Shown here in pieces: positions 28,018-37,918 of a stretch of 64,000 nucleotides of DNA. Where the stretch lies: positions 62,001-126,000 of the forward strand of contig NZ_NNRM01000044.1 in NCBI RefSeq assembly GCF_002252525.1, given 5' to 3'. This stretch comes from Brucella pseudogrignonensis. Its GTDB lineage: Bacteria > Pseudomonadota > Alphaproteobacteria > Rhizobiales > Rhizobiaceae. How positions within the stretch are numbered: position 1 is the first letter of the stretch; each line of letters begins with the position of its first letter. A program made the position numbers and the translations under genes. The notes under the pieces are model-generated. The model saw nothing but the letters and a program-made list of their open reading frames with translations, did not search any database and was not told the DNA's origin.

Positions 28018-28277
28018 CAGCGTTTGAGTGGTTCTGATATTCACCAACGCGATCGCAGGATAGCAGCAATTGAATGATTGAAAACAAAATAGTGCGGACC
28101 GCGGCTGGCTGAAGATCACGTTCGAATGATCTGGATATTTTCGCTCGTGACAGCCTTCCGTCAATAGTGATCTCAGCCGTGAAGGCGAGTCAGAAGGCTA
28201 CTGGCACGGCTGGCCGGACCGAACTGCACTTAAAAAATAGGATCGAGTTCGGTCGCCGCGATCTTTGCCATTGGCAA

Positions 28278-29420
28278 TCAGCGCTCATCAGACAGGGAGA
28301 TAAAAAAGGTGCCGTCGAGCTCTACCGCGAGGAAACGCTTGTTGATCTCAGCCAGGGTCTTGTCCGGATCAATGTCCGCGAAGCGTTCGGGGTTAATCCA
28401 TTTGGCGAAACACTCAAAAATCACCACATTCAATGCAGAGATCGACAGTTGATGGGAGATCCCATGGACGCGTTTTTGCGCGACAGCGTGCAGGTCCCGT
28501 CGGATTGTCGTATCGACCAGCGTGTTAAGCGAGCTGCGTGCCACATCTTTTGCGACGTTGCCGCCGATTGTCAGACTGGCTTGCGACGATATTTGTGGCA
28601 CGCCGGTGGCAATGTAGACTGCCGGGTCGGTTTCCAACACATATTCGGGATTCAATCTGCCTTCATAACCAGCAACCGCACTGGCACCGATGCTGATCCC
28701 GCCGGCAAGCGCAATATTCTGGGTCATGCGATTATCGCGGCCTGGCGTCGAACAGCAGCTTGAACTGGCAAATCCATCCACCAGTACCGTGGGTCGCGTG
28801 GTGACATTTTGCAACGATCCGGTGATCGCTGCATAATGATCGCGCACGAATCTTGCGTAGTCTGCCGCCGGAGCGGCACGACCAATGGCCTCGCCCAGCA
28901 GTGCGATGGAAAAGGCTGTGGCGTCCTGTGGTAAGCGTTGGTCATTCACCGGGCCATCCAGGAAGATGACGGGAATGGCGGCGGATGCAAGCAGATCGAC
29001 GATCTCCTGCCAGCCCGGTTGCCACTGATGGATGACAACCAGATCCGGCCTGGCGCTCAGGATACTCTCGACAGATGTCTGCGTGGGCTGCAGCGCGCCG
29101 ACCGTCGGGATCGCGTCAATAGCGGGGAACTTTGCGCGGAACGCCGCTAACATGCCCGGGTCGATCCGTTGCGGATTGGCCCAACCGGCTATAAGCGAGA
29201 CGGGATCGGGATCAATCAGCGCCAGTGACAGCAGTAGCAGGCTTTCATTGGTGACAATGCGTTTTGCCGGGGCTTCCAGACGCACTGTCCGGCCGGCAGC
29301 ATCGGTGATGACGATCTCAGCACGTGCCGGATGAGACAGCAGCAAAGCGAGGCCTGCAAAGGCAAGCCCCAGCTTGATGATGAACCTACGGTATGCGCCA
29401 GGGGTTTCGAGCATCTTCAC
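28278..29420 (-). CDS. Periplasmic iron-complex binding protein (FecB/BtuF-like)
   Basis: A 380-aa substrate-binding protein of the iron-siderophore/haem/B12 ABC class. The signal peptide ends near HPARAEI. EIVITDAAGRTVRLEAPAKRI is the typical N-terminal strand; VESILSARPDLVV and WQEIVDLLASAAIPVIFLD follow. Its ATG overlaps the stop of the TonB receptor as ATGA, so the two are translationally coupled and should handle the same ligand. No permease or ATPase is adjacent, so transport would depend on components elsewhere. Confidence 0.85.
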   Translation of the reverse strand: MKMLETPGAYRRFIIKLGLAFAGLALLLSHPARAEIVITDAAGRTVRLEAPAKRIVTNESLLLLSLALIDPDPVSLIAGWANPQRIDPGMLAAFRAKFPAIDAIPTVGALQPTQTSVESILSARPDLVVIHQWQPGWQEIVDLLASAAIPVIFLDGPVNDQRLPQDATAFSIALLGEAIGRAAPAADYARFVRDHYAAITGSLQNVTTRPTVLVDGFASSSCCSTPGRDNRMTQNIALAGGISIGASAVAGYEGRLNPEYVLETDPAVYIATGVPQISSQASLTIGGNVAKDVARSSLNTLVDTTIRRDLHAVAQKRVHGISHQLSISALNVVIFECFAKWINPERFADIDPDKTLAEINKRFLAVELDGTFFISLSDER

Positions 29421-31663
29421 CAGCTATATCTCAGGCTGGCATTGATCGCCCGGCCTGCTCCATAATTGCAGCTCCCGCCCGTGTCGTTGAGACAATGGGA
29501 CACATATTTCCTGTCAAACAGATTGCTGGCGTTTACCCGCAGCGTCATCCCCTCGAGCTCCTTCTTGACGGCGCCAAAATCAAGTTCAGCGCCCAGATCA
29601 ACCAGTGTTTGGCCGGGAATGCGAAGTTTTTCCAGATATTTGCTGTCGGTCTGATAGGAGGACCAGCCGCGGATACCGGCATTCAGCGAGAGGCCGGGAA
29701 TAAAGGCCGGGCTATAGCGGACCCAGATGCTTGCCTGATGTTCCGGCAGTCTGAGGATTTCGCGGCCTTTTTCGACGGCGAGATTGGATTCAAGTATTTC
29801 GGAATGCGAATAGGCATAGGAGCCCAGAAGTTCGATTTCCTGGCTCAGTTCCATCTTGCCTTCAAGTTCGACGCCACGGACCCGCTGCCGGCCAGACTGA
29901 ATATAGCCCGTCTGAATTCCGCTTGTCAGATAGGGCGTCAGTGCATTTTTGATATCAAGATTAAACAGCGATATTGCCACCATGGCGTTGTGGGCAACCG
30001 GTTCATATTTGATCCCGACTTCGAATTGCCCGGCCTGCTGCGCCTTATAGGGCGTTTCGAATGCATCCACACCCAGTAGAGGCGTGAACGTGGTGGAATA
30101 GCTCAGATAGGGCGCAAGGCCATTGTCGAAGAGATAGCTGAGCCCGGCCCTCCCCGACACCTGGCCTTCCTCATTCTCGACAAAGGCCTGTTCCGGCTTT
30201 GCACGCCTGTTAAAGGTGGAGATTTCCGACCGATCATAACGCAGGCCCAAAGTGGCAATCAGCCGATCGTAGCGGATCTGATCCTGTAGATAGACACCGA
30301 GCTGACGCTGCTTCTGCAAGGCAGAGGCTGTGTAGGCGGGATAGGCAATGGAAATGCCGCCATAGTGCGGATCAAGATAATCGAGCGGCGGCACACCTGC
30401 CGTTGCATTGCCGAAATTGCGATCGGAGCTGGCATTGATATATTCCAGACCGAACAGCAGCGTATGGTCGAGATGGCCGGTCTCAAACCGAGCCTCAGCC
30501 TGGGTATCGACGCTGAATGCGCTCAGTGTATCTTCCGAGGCACCCGAAGCGCGATTGAGTGTGTGACCGTCGGATTGGTAGGCAAAGGCGGGATTGACCA
30601 GCACAAGAAACATGTCCTGGCTCGACCGGCTGTAGCGCAGGTTCTGTCGGATGCTCCAGTTGTCATTGAACTGGTGCGAGAATTGATAGCCGAGCGTATA
30701 GAAATCGCGGTTGAATTGATTGGCTTCAGGGTCGCCGAGATAAAGATCGCGCGGGATTTGTCCGTGGGGATTTTTGAGCAATGTCCCTGTCGCAGGATAG
30801 AAGCGAGGATTGAAGATTGCGCGATCACGCTGGTAATAGCCACTCAGGGTGAGCGAGGTATCGGTTGAAGGGCTCCACGTCAAACTCGGGGCCAGCATGA
30901 AGGATCGATCCCGTTCCTGATCGATCTGGGTGTGCATGTTGCGCCATTGCCCGACAAAGCGATAAAGAAAGTCGCCATCCTTGGTTACCGGCCCGGTTGA
31001 ATCAACCGATGTCTGCACGCCGCCGAAGGCCGACGTCCCGATCACGACCTCATTTCTTGCTGTCTGCTGCGGGCGTTTGCTGACATAGTTGACAAGTCCA
31101 CCGGGCATCGTGCGTCCATAGAGGACAGATGCCGGCCCTTTGATAACCTCGATCCGTTCGAGCGCATAGGGATTGACGCTGGGTGTTGCGTAGCTGCTTG
31201 GGTCACCCGGAAGTGCGAGCCCATCCATCCAGATGGTGCCATAGGTGTTGAAGCCGCGAATATTGAGCCAGTCGTAGCGGATGTCATATCCATTGGCTTC
31301 GGAAAGAATCCCGGGCGTATAGCGGAGCGCCTGCGGCACGCTATCCGCCCCCTGTGCATCCATCTGTTGCCGGGTGACGACGCTCAAAGCCTGCGGTGTT
31401 TCCAGCAGAGAAGTGCTGGTTTTCGATGCAGCGCGGCTTTTCTTGGCGACGATCGAATGATCGGGGCCCGTCGGACTTTCGCCTTTAGCATCAATGGTGA
31501 TCGTTCCGAGCACTGTCGCGGCTTCGTCCTGTTGTTGCGCCAGGGCGGAATGGGTTGCCAGCAGTCCGATGGCTGTCGAGAGCATGAGAAGCCGTGACAG
31601 TCCGGCGCGATGCCGTTTCGGAGCCCTTTTGATATTATGATAGGCAGCAATCCACTGTGTCAC
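29417..31663 (-). CDS. TonB-dependent siderophore receptor (ferrichrome type)
   Basis: A 748-aa outer membrane receptor. After an extended N-terminus and signal peptide (ending HSALAQ) come TITIDAKG (TonB-box region), the plug domain with LLETPQALSVVTRQQMDAQ, LRYTPGILSE, WLNIRGFNTYG and ERIEVIKGPASVLYG, then a 22-strand barrel ending INASLRYSW with terminal Trp. The plug motifs match hydroxamate-siderophore receptors (FhuA/FoxA group). No STN domain is present. The promoter lies in the 270-bp region shared with the divergent AraC regulator. Confidence 0.9.
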   Translation of the reverse strand: MTQWIAAYHNIKRAPKRHRAGLSRLLMLSTAIGLLATHSALAQQQDEAATVLGTITIDAKGESPTGPDHSIVAKKSRAASKTSTSLLETPQALSVVTRQQMDAQGADSVPQALRYTPGILSEANGYDIRYDWLNIRGFNTYGTIWMDGLALPGDPSSYATPSVNPYALERIEVIKGPASVLYGRTMPGGLVNYVSKRPQQTARNEVVIGTSAFGGVQTSVDSTGPVTKDGDFLYRFVGQWRNMHTQIDQERDRSFMLAPSLTWSPSTDTSLTLSGYYQRDRAIFNPRFYPATGTLLKNPHGQIPRDLYLGDPEANQFNRDFYTLGYQFSHQFNDNWSIRQNLRYSRSSQDMFLVLVNPAFAYQSDGHTLNRASGASEDTLSAFSVDTQAEARFETGHLDHTLLFGLEYINASSDRNFGNATAGVPPLDYLDPHYGGISIAYPAYTASALQKQRQLGVYLQDQIRYDRLIATLGLRYDRSEISTFNRRAKPEQAFVENEEGQVSGRAGLSYLFDNGLAPYLSYSTTFTPLLGVDAFETPYKAQQAGQFEVGIKYEPVAHNAMVAISLFNLDIKNALTPYLTSGIQTGYIQSGRQRVRGVELEGKMELSQEIELLGSYAYSHSEILESNLAVEKGREILRLPEHQASIWVRYSPAFIPGLSLNAGIRGWSSYQTDSKYLEKLRIPGQTLVDLGAELDFGAVKKELEGMTLRVNASNLFDRKYVSHCLNDTGGSCNYGAGRAINASLRYSW

Positions 31664-31933
31664 GGAAACCTCGTTCTGATGCTTTGTTCAAGGCCGCAGA
31701 TAAAGCGGTTGCAAACACAACCGATTAAACTTGACCTTTAAAATCATATTAAGTTACGAATAGAGAAAGCATCGAGCTATGCGCAATTCGCCAAGCTTTG
31801 GCAAAGACAGAAAAACCTTTGCCGGAGGCAAAAAACGTGAGGCTGAGTTCAGACAAGGCAGCATGCGAGCTCACCGAAGGGTCAGGCGGGTTGCAACATC
31901 GGGTGTGGCAATCGCATTGAAGGGTTTTTTCTG
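31664..31933. promoter_or_regulatory. Divergent promoter region, receptor / AraC regulator
   Basis: 270 bp between the two starts, AT-rich around 31715-31760, with no coding frame. TTGACC lies near 31731. A binding site for the adjacent regulator or for an iron repressor is expected here but could not be assigned. Confidence 0.4.
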
Positions 31934-32953
31934 ATGACATCGCCCCAACACGCACTTCCGGCACCATCCGTTGACGCGAGTCATAAGAAGCTGCTGGTAC
32001 GTGATTTTCTGCAGCGGGATGGCGTGACATTGGAAAGTCCGGACGACCGGCTTTCACCCGAAGACACCTTGATCGAGGGACAGTTCATTCATGAAGAATT
32101 GCGGCCGGGGCTTTTCTTGCATGTGAGCGACGCATCGGAGGAACGGGCATTTACTGCCTCCTCGCATTTACCGGCCGGTCTTTCCTGTATTTTCTTCCTC
32201 GACGGCGCAGTCGATATGAAAATGGGCGAACGAGCGTTCCATTTTGAGGGAAACGCTCAGGCTCTGGAGGGTACAGCGATCATGAATGCCCGCGCAGATA
32301 GCTTTCAGCGCAGTTCGCCTGGCGGCCAGCGATTGCGGCATCTGGTGGTTTCGGCCACACCGGAATGGCTGGATATTGACGGATTGCAGACCGCCTCAGA
32401 AGGTGACACCCCCCATTTTTTGCGGGATCATCTTGCCAGTCATCACTGGACCGTAACGCCGCGAACCCTCCAATTGTTGCAGCAGATTGTCATGCCACCA
32501 CATTTGACGCCCGCTTTGCGAAAGCTGTTCTTTGAGAGCCGTGCCGTTGAAATCGTGGCGGAGGCGCTTTGCGCGATGACGCGGGCAGCACCACAGCAGC
32601 CGTCGACACCTGCTTTAAACCGGCTCGACCGTTTGCGGCTTGCGCGCGCAAAGGATTTCATTGCCGAGAACCTTGCGGAACCGCTCAATGTGCCGACGAT
32701 AGCCCGCGCAGCCGGTATCAATTCGGGCGGCCTGCAACGGTTGTTTCAACTTTGCGAGGGTGCAAGCGTCTTCGATTATATCCGCAGGTCTCGTCTCGAC
32801 ACTGCCTATCATGCGCTTGTTTCAGGAGAAGTGCCTGTTTCACGCGCAAGTTTGCTCGCGGGCTATACGCGTCCAGAAAACTTCGCCACAGCCTTTCGGC
32901 GCCAATTCGGAATGAGCCCACGCGAGGCGCAAAAGAAGGCCCATCGAAACTGA
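31934..32953 (+). CDS. AraC-family regulator of siderophore uptake (PchR-like)
   Basis: A 339-aa regulator. A ligand-binding N-terminal part (about 40-200, LRPGLFLHVSDASEE) resembles PchR-type sensors of ferric siderophores. The C-terminus has two HTH motifs: IARAAGINSGGLQRLFQL and the second ending YTRPENFATAFRRQFGMSPRE, the AraC signature. It is divergent from the TonB receptor, fitting a role as its siderophore-responsive activator (inference). Confidence 0.87.
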   Translation: MTSPQHALPAPSVDASHKKLLVRDFLQRDGVTLESPDDRLSPEDTLIEGQFIHEELRPGLFLHVSDASEERAFTASSHLPAGLSCIFFLDGAVDMKMGERAFHFEGNAQALEGTAIMNARADSFQRSSPGGQRLRHLVVSATPEWLDIDGLQTASEGDTPHFLRDHLASHHWTVTPRTLQLLQQIVMPPHLTPALRKLFFESRAVEIVAEALCAMTRAAPQQPSTPALNRLDRLRLARAKDFIAENLAEPLNVPTIARAAGINSGGLQRLFQLCEGASVFDYIRRSRLDTAYHALVSGEVPVSRASLLAGYTRPENFATAFRRQFGMSPREAQKKAHRN

Positions 32954-33156
32954 GCCGGAAGAGCTGCGCCTGCGGCGCTTTGATTTTATCAATCCAAGGG
33001 ACGTAGGATCTGCGTCGATAGCTGATGATTGCCGTGCATCTCATTGATGCCGCGCGCAGCTTTCTCCGCCTGATCGAACCAGGAAGCGACCGGACGCAGC
33101 TTCAACTGCAAACCCGGTCTCATGAGTGTTGGAGATTTGAAGCAGCCCCGCAGCCG

Positions 33157-35892
33157 CTAGAAGCTTGCGGTCAGCGATGCATAGAATGTCCGGCCGGGTC
33201 CGGGCTGCTGCACGAGACTGAGCGGATCGACATAATATTGATCCGTCAGATTTTCGACCCGGACACTGGCTGTGTAATTATCGTTGATTTTATATTCTGC
33301 GAAGATATCGACCAGCGTATAGGGTTCCCATTCAATGAGCCTGATAAATTGTGACATGCCCTGGGCGGTGGCGTCGCCATGGCCGATCGCTCTGCTTGAT
33401 ACATGCGAGATGCGGCCACCAAGGGTGAGAGCATCCTCCATGAGTTTCTGCGACAAGGTGAGATCGATGCCATATTTCGGTGGCACGGCATTGGTGGAAT
33501 AATCAGCGTAAAGCGACTTGTCTTCACAGCTATCCGCAGTGCGACAGAACTCGACATTGAGATAGTAGTTTGCAGCCAGTTCCGCGCTGAAGCCGCCAAG
33601 TTCATAGCGGGTCGAGAGCTCAAGTCCAGAGAAGCGTGCACGGTCGATATTGATGATACGCATGCCCGGATAGATCTTGTTGGGGTCCCGATACCATTCG
33701 CGGGCAATATAGTTTTGCACATCCCAGTTGAAATATCCTAACTTGACCATTGTCTGATCACTGTCTGCGAGAAGACTATCCTCGATCAGATTGACACCCA
33801 GCTCCCAATTATTGGAGCGCTCTGACTTGGTGTCCGCATTCACGTTCATACTGAATGCGGTGACCGATTCCATAATGCTGGGTGCACGCAGTGTGCTGGA
33901 ATAATTGGCATAGAACTGCGTGCCCTTTATCGGCTCAACCGTCACACCAAAAGAAGGACTAAAGCCCCCTTCCCTGAAAGCTGCGGTCGAATAATCCATT
34001 TCCGGGAGCTTGACGGCTGGATCGCTTCGGTCTTGTGACCACATATGGGAGTAACGCAGCCCGCCATTCAGCGTCAGCCAGTCCACCGGCTTGTAGCCCG
34101 CCTTGATATAGCCTGCAGCCTCTTCTCGCTTGCCATCACGCAGATCAAGCCAGGTATCCCATTTGCGCGTGCCTTCGGATGGCGCGGTATCCTCGAGCTT
34201 GTAGGATGCCCCATAGGTGAGAACGAGATCACCATAGGCTGTAGAAAAATGAGATTCATTGCTGATATCAGCCCCCCAGGTCAAAAGATCTGGACCGGAT
34301 TTAAATCCGGAGGGTGCGTTCGCGCTGCCGCCATAAGCCGGCGGGCTGCGCTGTTCGAGACGGGTGACCCAAAGATTGGATTTGAGATTGATCACATCAT
34401 TGTCTTCCGGGTTCCAGCGATATTTGAAAGTGCCGGTATGGATATCGGCATCGGTGGTTTTGCTTTGCTGCCGGGCCTGCGCGCCAAGCCCGTTGAGATT
34501 GGAAGCCATGCGATCGCCAGAAATGCTCTTGAACCCGGTGTAACCGAGCTGAATGCTGTGCCCGTCACCAAATTTGAGCTTGCCTTTCAAAAGCCAGGAG
34601 CCTGTCTCAAGCTGAGTATTGAGCACCTGTTCACCGGCACGGTAATTGGTGAGCCCGCTGTGCTCCATGTATTGCGGATACCACATCCAATTGTAGGGGT
34701 CATCGGGATTGAGTTGGCACGACAATGTGTTGCAGACCGAGGTGGGTCCCCTGTCATTGACTTGCGCCGCTGAGCCGTGCTTGCCTGCATGATAGTTTCC
34801 GCGTTTGCGGTAGGCATAGCCTGCAAGCAATTCAACCTGCTCATCCTTCATTGCCGCAACGATGCTACCGGAACCGTTTGTGGGTTGCAGGAACGCCGGC
34901 CGGTTCATCGTGCCCTCTCCACTCGTGACCGAAGGCACAAAAAGACTGTCATAATCAGGCAGTTCCGGATCGTCGATCTTGGGACCGGCATAGCCCTTGT
35001 TGATCACTTGATATCCGGCAACCGTGTCACCGACAGTTTTGCTCGAATTGGTGCCAAATCCACCCTTGACGCGAATGCCAAAGCGATTGCCCTCCTTGAC
35101 AATGTCACCGGCCTCGACGGTGCGCATGGCGACGGTGCCCGCGATACCACTTGATGCGGCATCAGACCCTTTCTGGATCTCGACACCTGCCAGCAGGTCA
35201 GGATCGACAAAGGTTCGATTGGATATACCCTGATAGCCCTGATAGATATTGATGGCGTTTTCCGCACCATCAATGGTGGTTTTGACTCGCCCCATGCCCT
35301 GCATGCCCCGAATATTCACATCGATCGAGCCTGCTCCATTGCGGGCTTCAGCGGACATCACGCCGGCAGTTCCGCGAAAGATATCGGCGGGACTCGAGCC
35401 GCGAAACCGATCAATGGTCTGCTCGGAAATATAAGCGGTGGGTGCAGCCGTGGAATAGGGTGCATCTGCTGCCGCAATGCCCTGGCCGCCAGTCACGGTG
35501 ATCGTGTCAAGGAGCGTCGTTCCTTCCGCCTGAAATGCCGCGTCCTGCTGGCCGATCGCTGCGATGGACACGGATTTTTCGCCAGTGAAGCGGTAGGACA
35601 GCCCGCTCCCTGACAGCAATCGTTCGAGCAAGTCTTCTGCAGTGTAATTGCCCTCGATCGCTGGCGCCATCTTGCCGAGCGTCAAGGAAGTAGTATAGGC
35701 AATCTTGTAATTGCTGGCGCGCGCGAAGGCTGAGAGCGACGAGGCGAGAGATTGAGCGGGGATATGATAGGGAACCCGGTTTTGCGCTGTTTGCGCAACA
35801 GCATAGCCTTCACCAATGGCTACAAGTGGCATGATTGCCGTTGTGGCAACCAGAAAAGCCTTCAGCCATTTTACCCTCATCAACATTCTCAT
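33157..35892 (-). CDS. TonB-dependent haem-type receptor with STN signalling domain
   Basis: A 911-aa outer membrane receptor. Signal peptide (MLMRVKWLKAFLV to AVAQT), then an STN domain (about 38-112, VPYHIPAQSLASSLSAFA) that contacts the anti-sigma factor, then the plug (about 130-260, RGMQGMGRVKTTIDGAEN, VEIQKGSDAASSG) and a barrel ending FYASLTASF. LRAPSIMES resembles the FRAP motif of haem receptors, and plug features fit the haem/haemoglobin group (BhuR/HasR-like). AGGAGAATATC precedes the ATG. FecR and an ECF sigma gene lie upstream on the same strand. Confidence 0.88.
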   Translation of the reverse strand: MRMLMRVKWLKAFLVATTAIMPLVAIGEGYAVAQTAQNRVPYHIPAQSLASSLSAFARASNYKIAYTTSLTLGKMAPAIEGNYTAEDLLERLLSGSGLSYRFTGEKSVSIAAIGQQDAAFQAEGTTLLDTITVTGGQGIAAADAPYSTAAPTAYISEQTIDRFRGSSPADIFRGTAGVMSAEARNGAGSIDVNIRGMQGMGRVKTTIDGAENAINIYQGYQGISNRTFVDPDLLAGVEIQKGSDAASSGIAGTVAMRTVEAGDIVKEGNRFGIRVKGGFGTNSSKTVGDTVAGYQVINKGYAGPKIDDPELPDYDSLFVPSVTSGEGTMNRPAFLQPTNGSGSIVAAMKDEQVELLAGYAYRKRGNYHAGKHGSAAQVNDRGPTSVCNTLSCQLNPDDPYNWMWYPQYMEHSGLTNYRAGEQVLNTQLETGSWLLKGKLKFGDGHSIQLGYTGFKSISGDRMASNLNGLGAQARQQSKTTDADIHTGTFKYRWNPEDNDVINLKSNLWVTRLEQRSPPAYGGSANAPSGFKSGPDLLTWGADISNESHFSTAYGDLVLTYGASYKLEDTAPSEGTRKWDTWLDLRDGKREEAAGYIKAGYKPVDWLTLNGGLRYSHMWSQDRSDPAVKLPEMDYSTAAFREGGFSPSFGVTVEPIKGTQFYANYSSTLRAPSIMESVTAFSMNVNADTKSERSNNWELGVNLIEDSLLADSDQTMVKLGYFNWDVQNYIAREWYRDPNKIYPGMRIINIDRARFSGLELSTRYELGGFSAELAANYYLNVEFCRTADSCEDKSLYADYSTNAVPPKYGIDLTLSQKLMEDALTLGGRISHVSSRAIGHGDATAQGMSQFIRLIEWEPYTLVDIFAEYKINDNYTASVRVENLTDQYYVDPLSLVQQPGPGRTFYASLTASF

Positions 35893-36020
35893 GATATTCT
35901 CCTGTCCGCAAAACGCCAGACGGGATCGCGCTGGTAGTCCGATGATGCTGCCCGTCTATAGCTGAGACCGGTCTGGTTCAGAAAAACCTCAATTGGCGAG
36001 CGCACTATTTTGAAGGGCGC

Positions 36021-37013
36021 TTAGGCAGGCAGAATGACCGTCAGATAGCGGGAGTAATGACGACTGCGGATCGGCAGCCCGGCCTGCAGCGTATTAAGCG
36101 AAGCGACTGGGTCGTGGAGATCAAGCACGGTGTTGACCCTGAGTTTGGCAAGTGAGGGGTCACGGAGATAGATGAGGCCGGGATACCAGGCAGCAAGTGC
36201 GGCGATGATATCGCCTAACGAGCGGTCCTGCGCGATATAGACGCCGTCCCTCCATGCAGTTGTCACAGCGCTTTCCTGAAGGACGACCGGACCAATGGCC
36301 CCCATTTTATCGATGGAGACGGACTGGCCTGCCGCGATTTGGCGGGTTTGGCCCGATTGAGATCGCACCAGCACGGCGTGTTCCGTCACCGCAACCTCGG
36401 CCAAAGCATCAACTAGGTTTTTGGAGACATCAAAGGCCGTCCCCAAGGCGACCACCGAACAGTCTCCGATCCGCACTTCGAACGGACGGGCAGGATCTGC
36501 GGCGATTTCGAAATAGGCCTGCCCCTCATACAGGATGACTTGCCTCAACGCCGGAGCGAGTTTCACATCGATGGCGGAACGCGCATTGAGGAAAATGCGG
36601 GAGCCGTCGTCAAGGTTGATGGTCCTGAGATCAGCGGTCATGGAAACATAATCAGCAGAAATCTGCCGCAGAAGTCCGCTGCCCCAGAGCGCGCCACCGA
36701 CTGTGCTGACAGCACTCACAACGGCAATGCCTTTCAGCACATGGCGACGGGAAACCGGAGCTTCGATGGGCGATAGCCGCATCAGTCCATTGTTCGGGTC
36801 GACATGGAGCCCTGACATGGCGTTCCAGAGTGCTTCCGCCTGCTCAGCTGCCTGTTCGTTTAAAAGGCTTGATGATCTCCATGCGGCGAAGGCCTTGAAC
36901 TGCTCGGGATCAGATTCTCCGGAATTGAGTTTGACAATCCAGTGTAGCGCCTGTTCGGCAAGATCATGGTGATCCTCCGTCATTGTTTTGGCGGGCATCC
37001 CGTCCCTTCTCAT
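36021..37013 (-). CDS. FecR-family anti-sigma factor / transmembrane signal transducer
   Basis: A 330-aa regulator linking an outer membrane receptor to its sigma factor. The cytoplasmic N-terminus (DUF4880-like: AEQALHWIVKLNSGE, FAAWRSSS) binds the sigma factor; one membrane helix (about 92-113, LKGIAVVSAVSTVGGALWG); then the periplasmic FecR domain (RTINLDDGSRIFLNARSAI, EVAVTEHAVLVRS). The C-terminus should contact the STN domain of the receptor. It lies 53 bp after the sigma gene and about 130 bp before the receptor. Confidence 0.9.
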   Translation of the reverse strand: MRRDGMPAKTMTEDHHDLAEQALHWIVKLNSGESDPEQFKAFAAWRSSSLLNEQAAEQAEALWNAMSGLHVDPNNGLMRLSPIEAPVSRRHVLKGIAVVSAVSTVGGALWGSGLLRQISADYVSMTADLRTINLDDGSRIFLNARSAIDVKLAPALRQVILYEGQAYFEIAADPARPFEVRIGDCSVVALGTAFDVSKNLVDALAEVAVTEHAVLVRSQSGQTRQIAAGQSVSIDKMGAIGPVVLQESAVTTAWRDGVYIAQDRSLGDIIAALAAWYPGLIYLRDPSLAKLRVNTVLDLHDPVASLNTLQAGLPIRSRHYSRYLTVILPA

Positions 37014-37066
37014 CTTGCGTCCTGTTGTCTAGACGGTTTAGAGGCGTGAAAACATCAAAGCTTTGA

Positions 37067-37582
37067 TCAACACTCGCTATCTTCGGTGAGGAATTTGCGG
37101 CAGTGCATCAGAGCCCTGACTACGTGTTTTTCGACCATACTGACAGAAATGCCAAGCTGTTGGGCAATCTCGCGATGCGAATAGCCCTGATATTTGTTCA
37201 TGACGAAGGCAAGGCGGCAGGCTGTGGGAAGGTCATTGAGCGAGACGACGAAGACCGCCAATTGCCGCCGTTGCTCGTAAAGCTCGAGCGTATTATCGGC
37301 AACTTCAGCCTCGTCGAGGCTGTCCAGGTCGACACGGTAATTGCGCTCACGCTGTTGGCGCAATGTAAAATCGATGGCTGCATTGCGACAGGCACGAAAC
37401 AGGTAGGACCGGGGATGCTCAATGGGTGTGGTATCGGTTCGGGCGCACAGCCTTAGCCAGGCATTCTGAACAATTTCCTCGCCATTGTCGCGACTGCCGA
37501 CCAATCGGGCAGCGAAACGTACCGCTTCCCTGTTATGAAGACGAAACAGGCCATTCAGCCAGGAAGTCAAGGAACGGACCAT
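37067..37582 (-). CDS. ECF sigma factor, FecI type
   Basis: A 171-aa sigma-70 family factor. The start at 37582 gives the usual ECF length; the frame is open further up. Region 2 has AARLVGSRDNGEEIVQNAWLR and HPRSYLFRACRNAAID; region 4 has YSHREIAQQLGISVSMVEKHVVRAL. With the FecR gene and the STN receptor it makes a complete cell-surface signalling set, like RhuI-BhuR control of haem uptake in Brucella and Bordetella (known); assignment to haem here is inference. Confidence 0.9.
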   Translation of the reverse strand: MVRSLTSWLNGLFRLHNREAVRFAARLVGSRDNGEEIVQNAWLRLCARTDTTPIEHPRSYLFRACRNAAIDFTLRQQRERNYRVDLDSLDEAEVADNTLELYEQRRQLAVFVVSLNDLPTACRLAFVMNKYQGYSHREIAQQLGISVSMVEKHVVRALMHCRKFLTEDSEC

Positions 37583-37918
37583 CACACGTACCTGTCGTAA
37601 CGATAAGATTTTGTAGTGACCGCGATCCAAAAGCCTGCAGGCATGGCATGAGATCTGGCACGATAAATACTTAACCGCGTTTGTCATATTTTAATTGGCA
37701 TTGTCAACATCTGCCGAGAGGTGATGCACGGACTTGTGGTAAAGCCCTGCAAAAAGCTGATACTTGAGCACAACGAAGCCCGAAATCACCAATCTTGTTT
37801 TGGGCTGAGACAAAGTCCGGAGATCATTGCGCATAGTGGAGTTGCTGCGTAGCGGGCAATAATCTGGCACTTTATCCTGCGTGGACCGGCGCAGTCTGCC
37901 GCGAAGAACATTCGCAAT

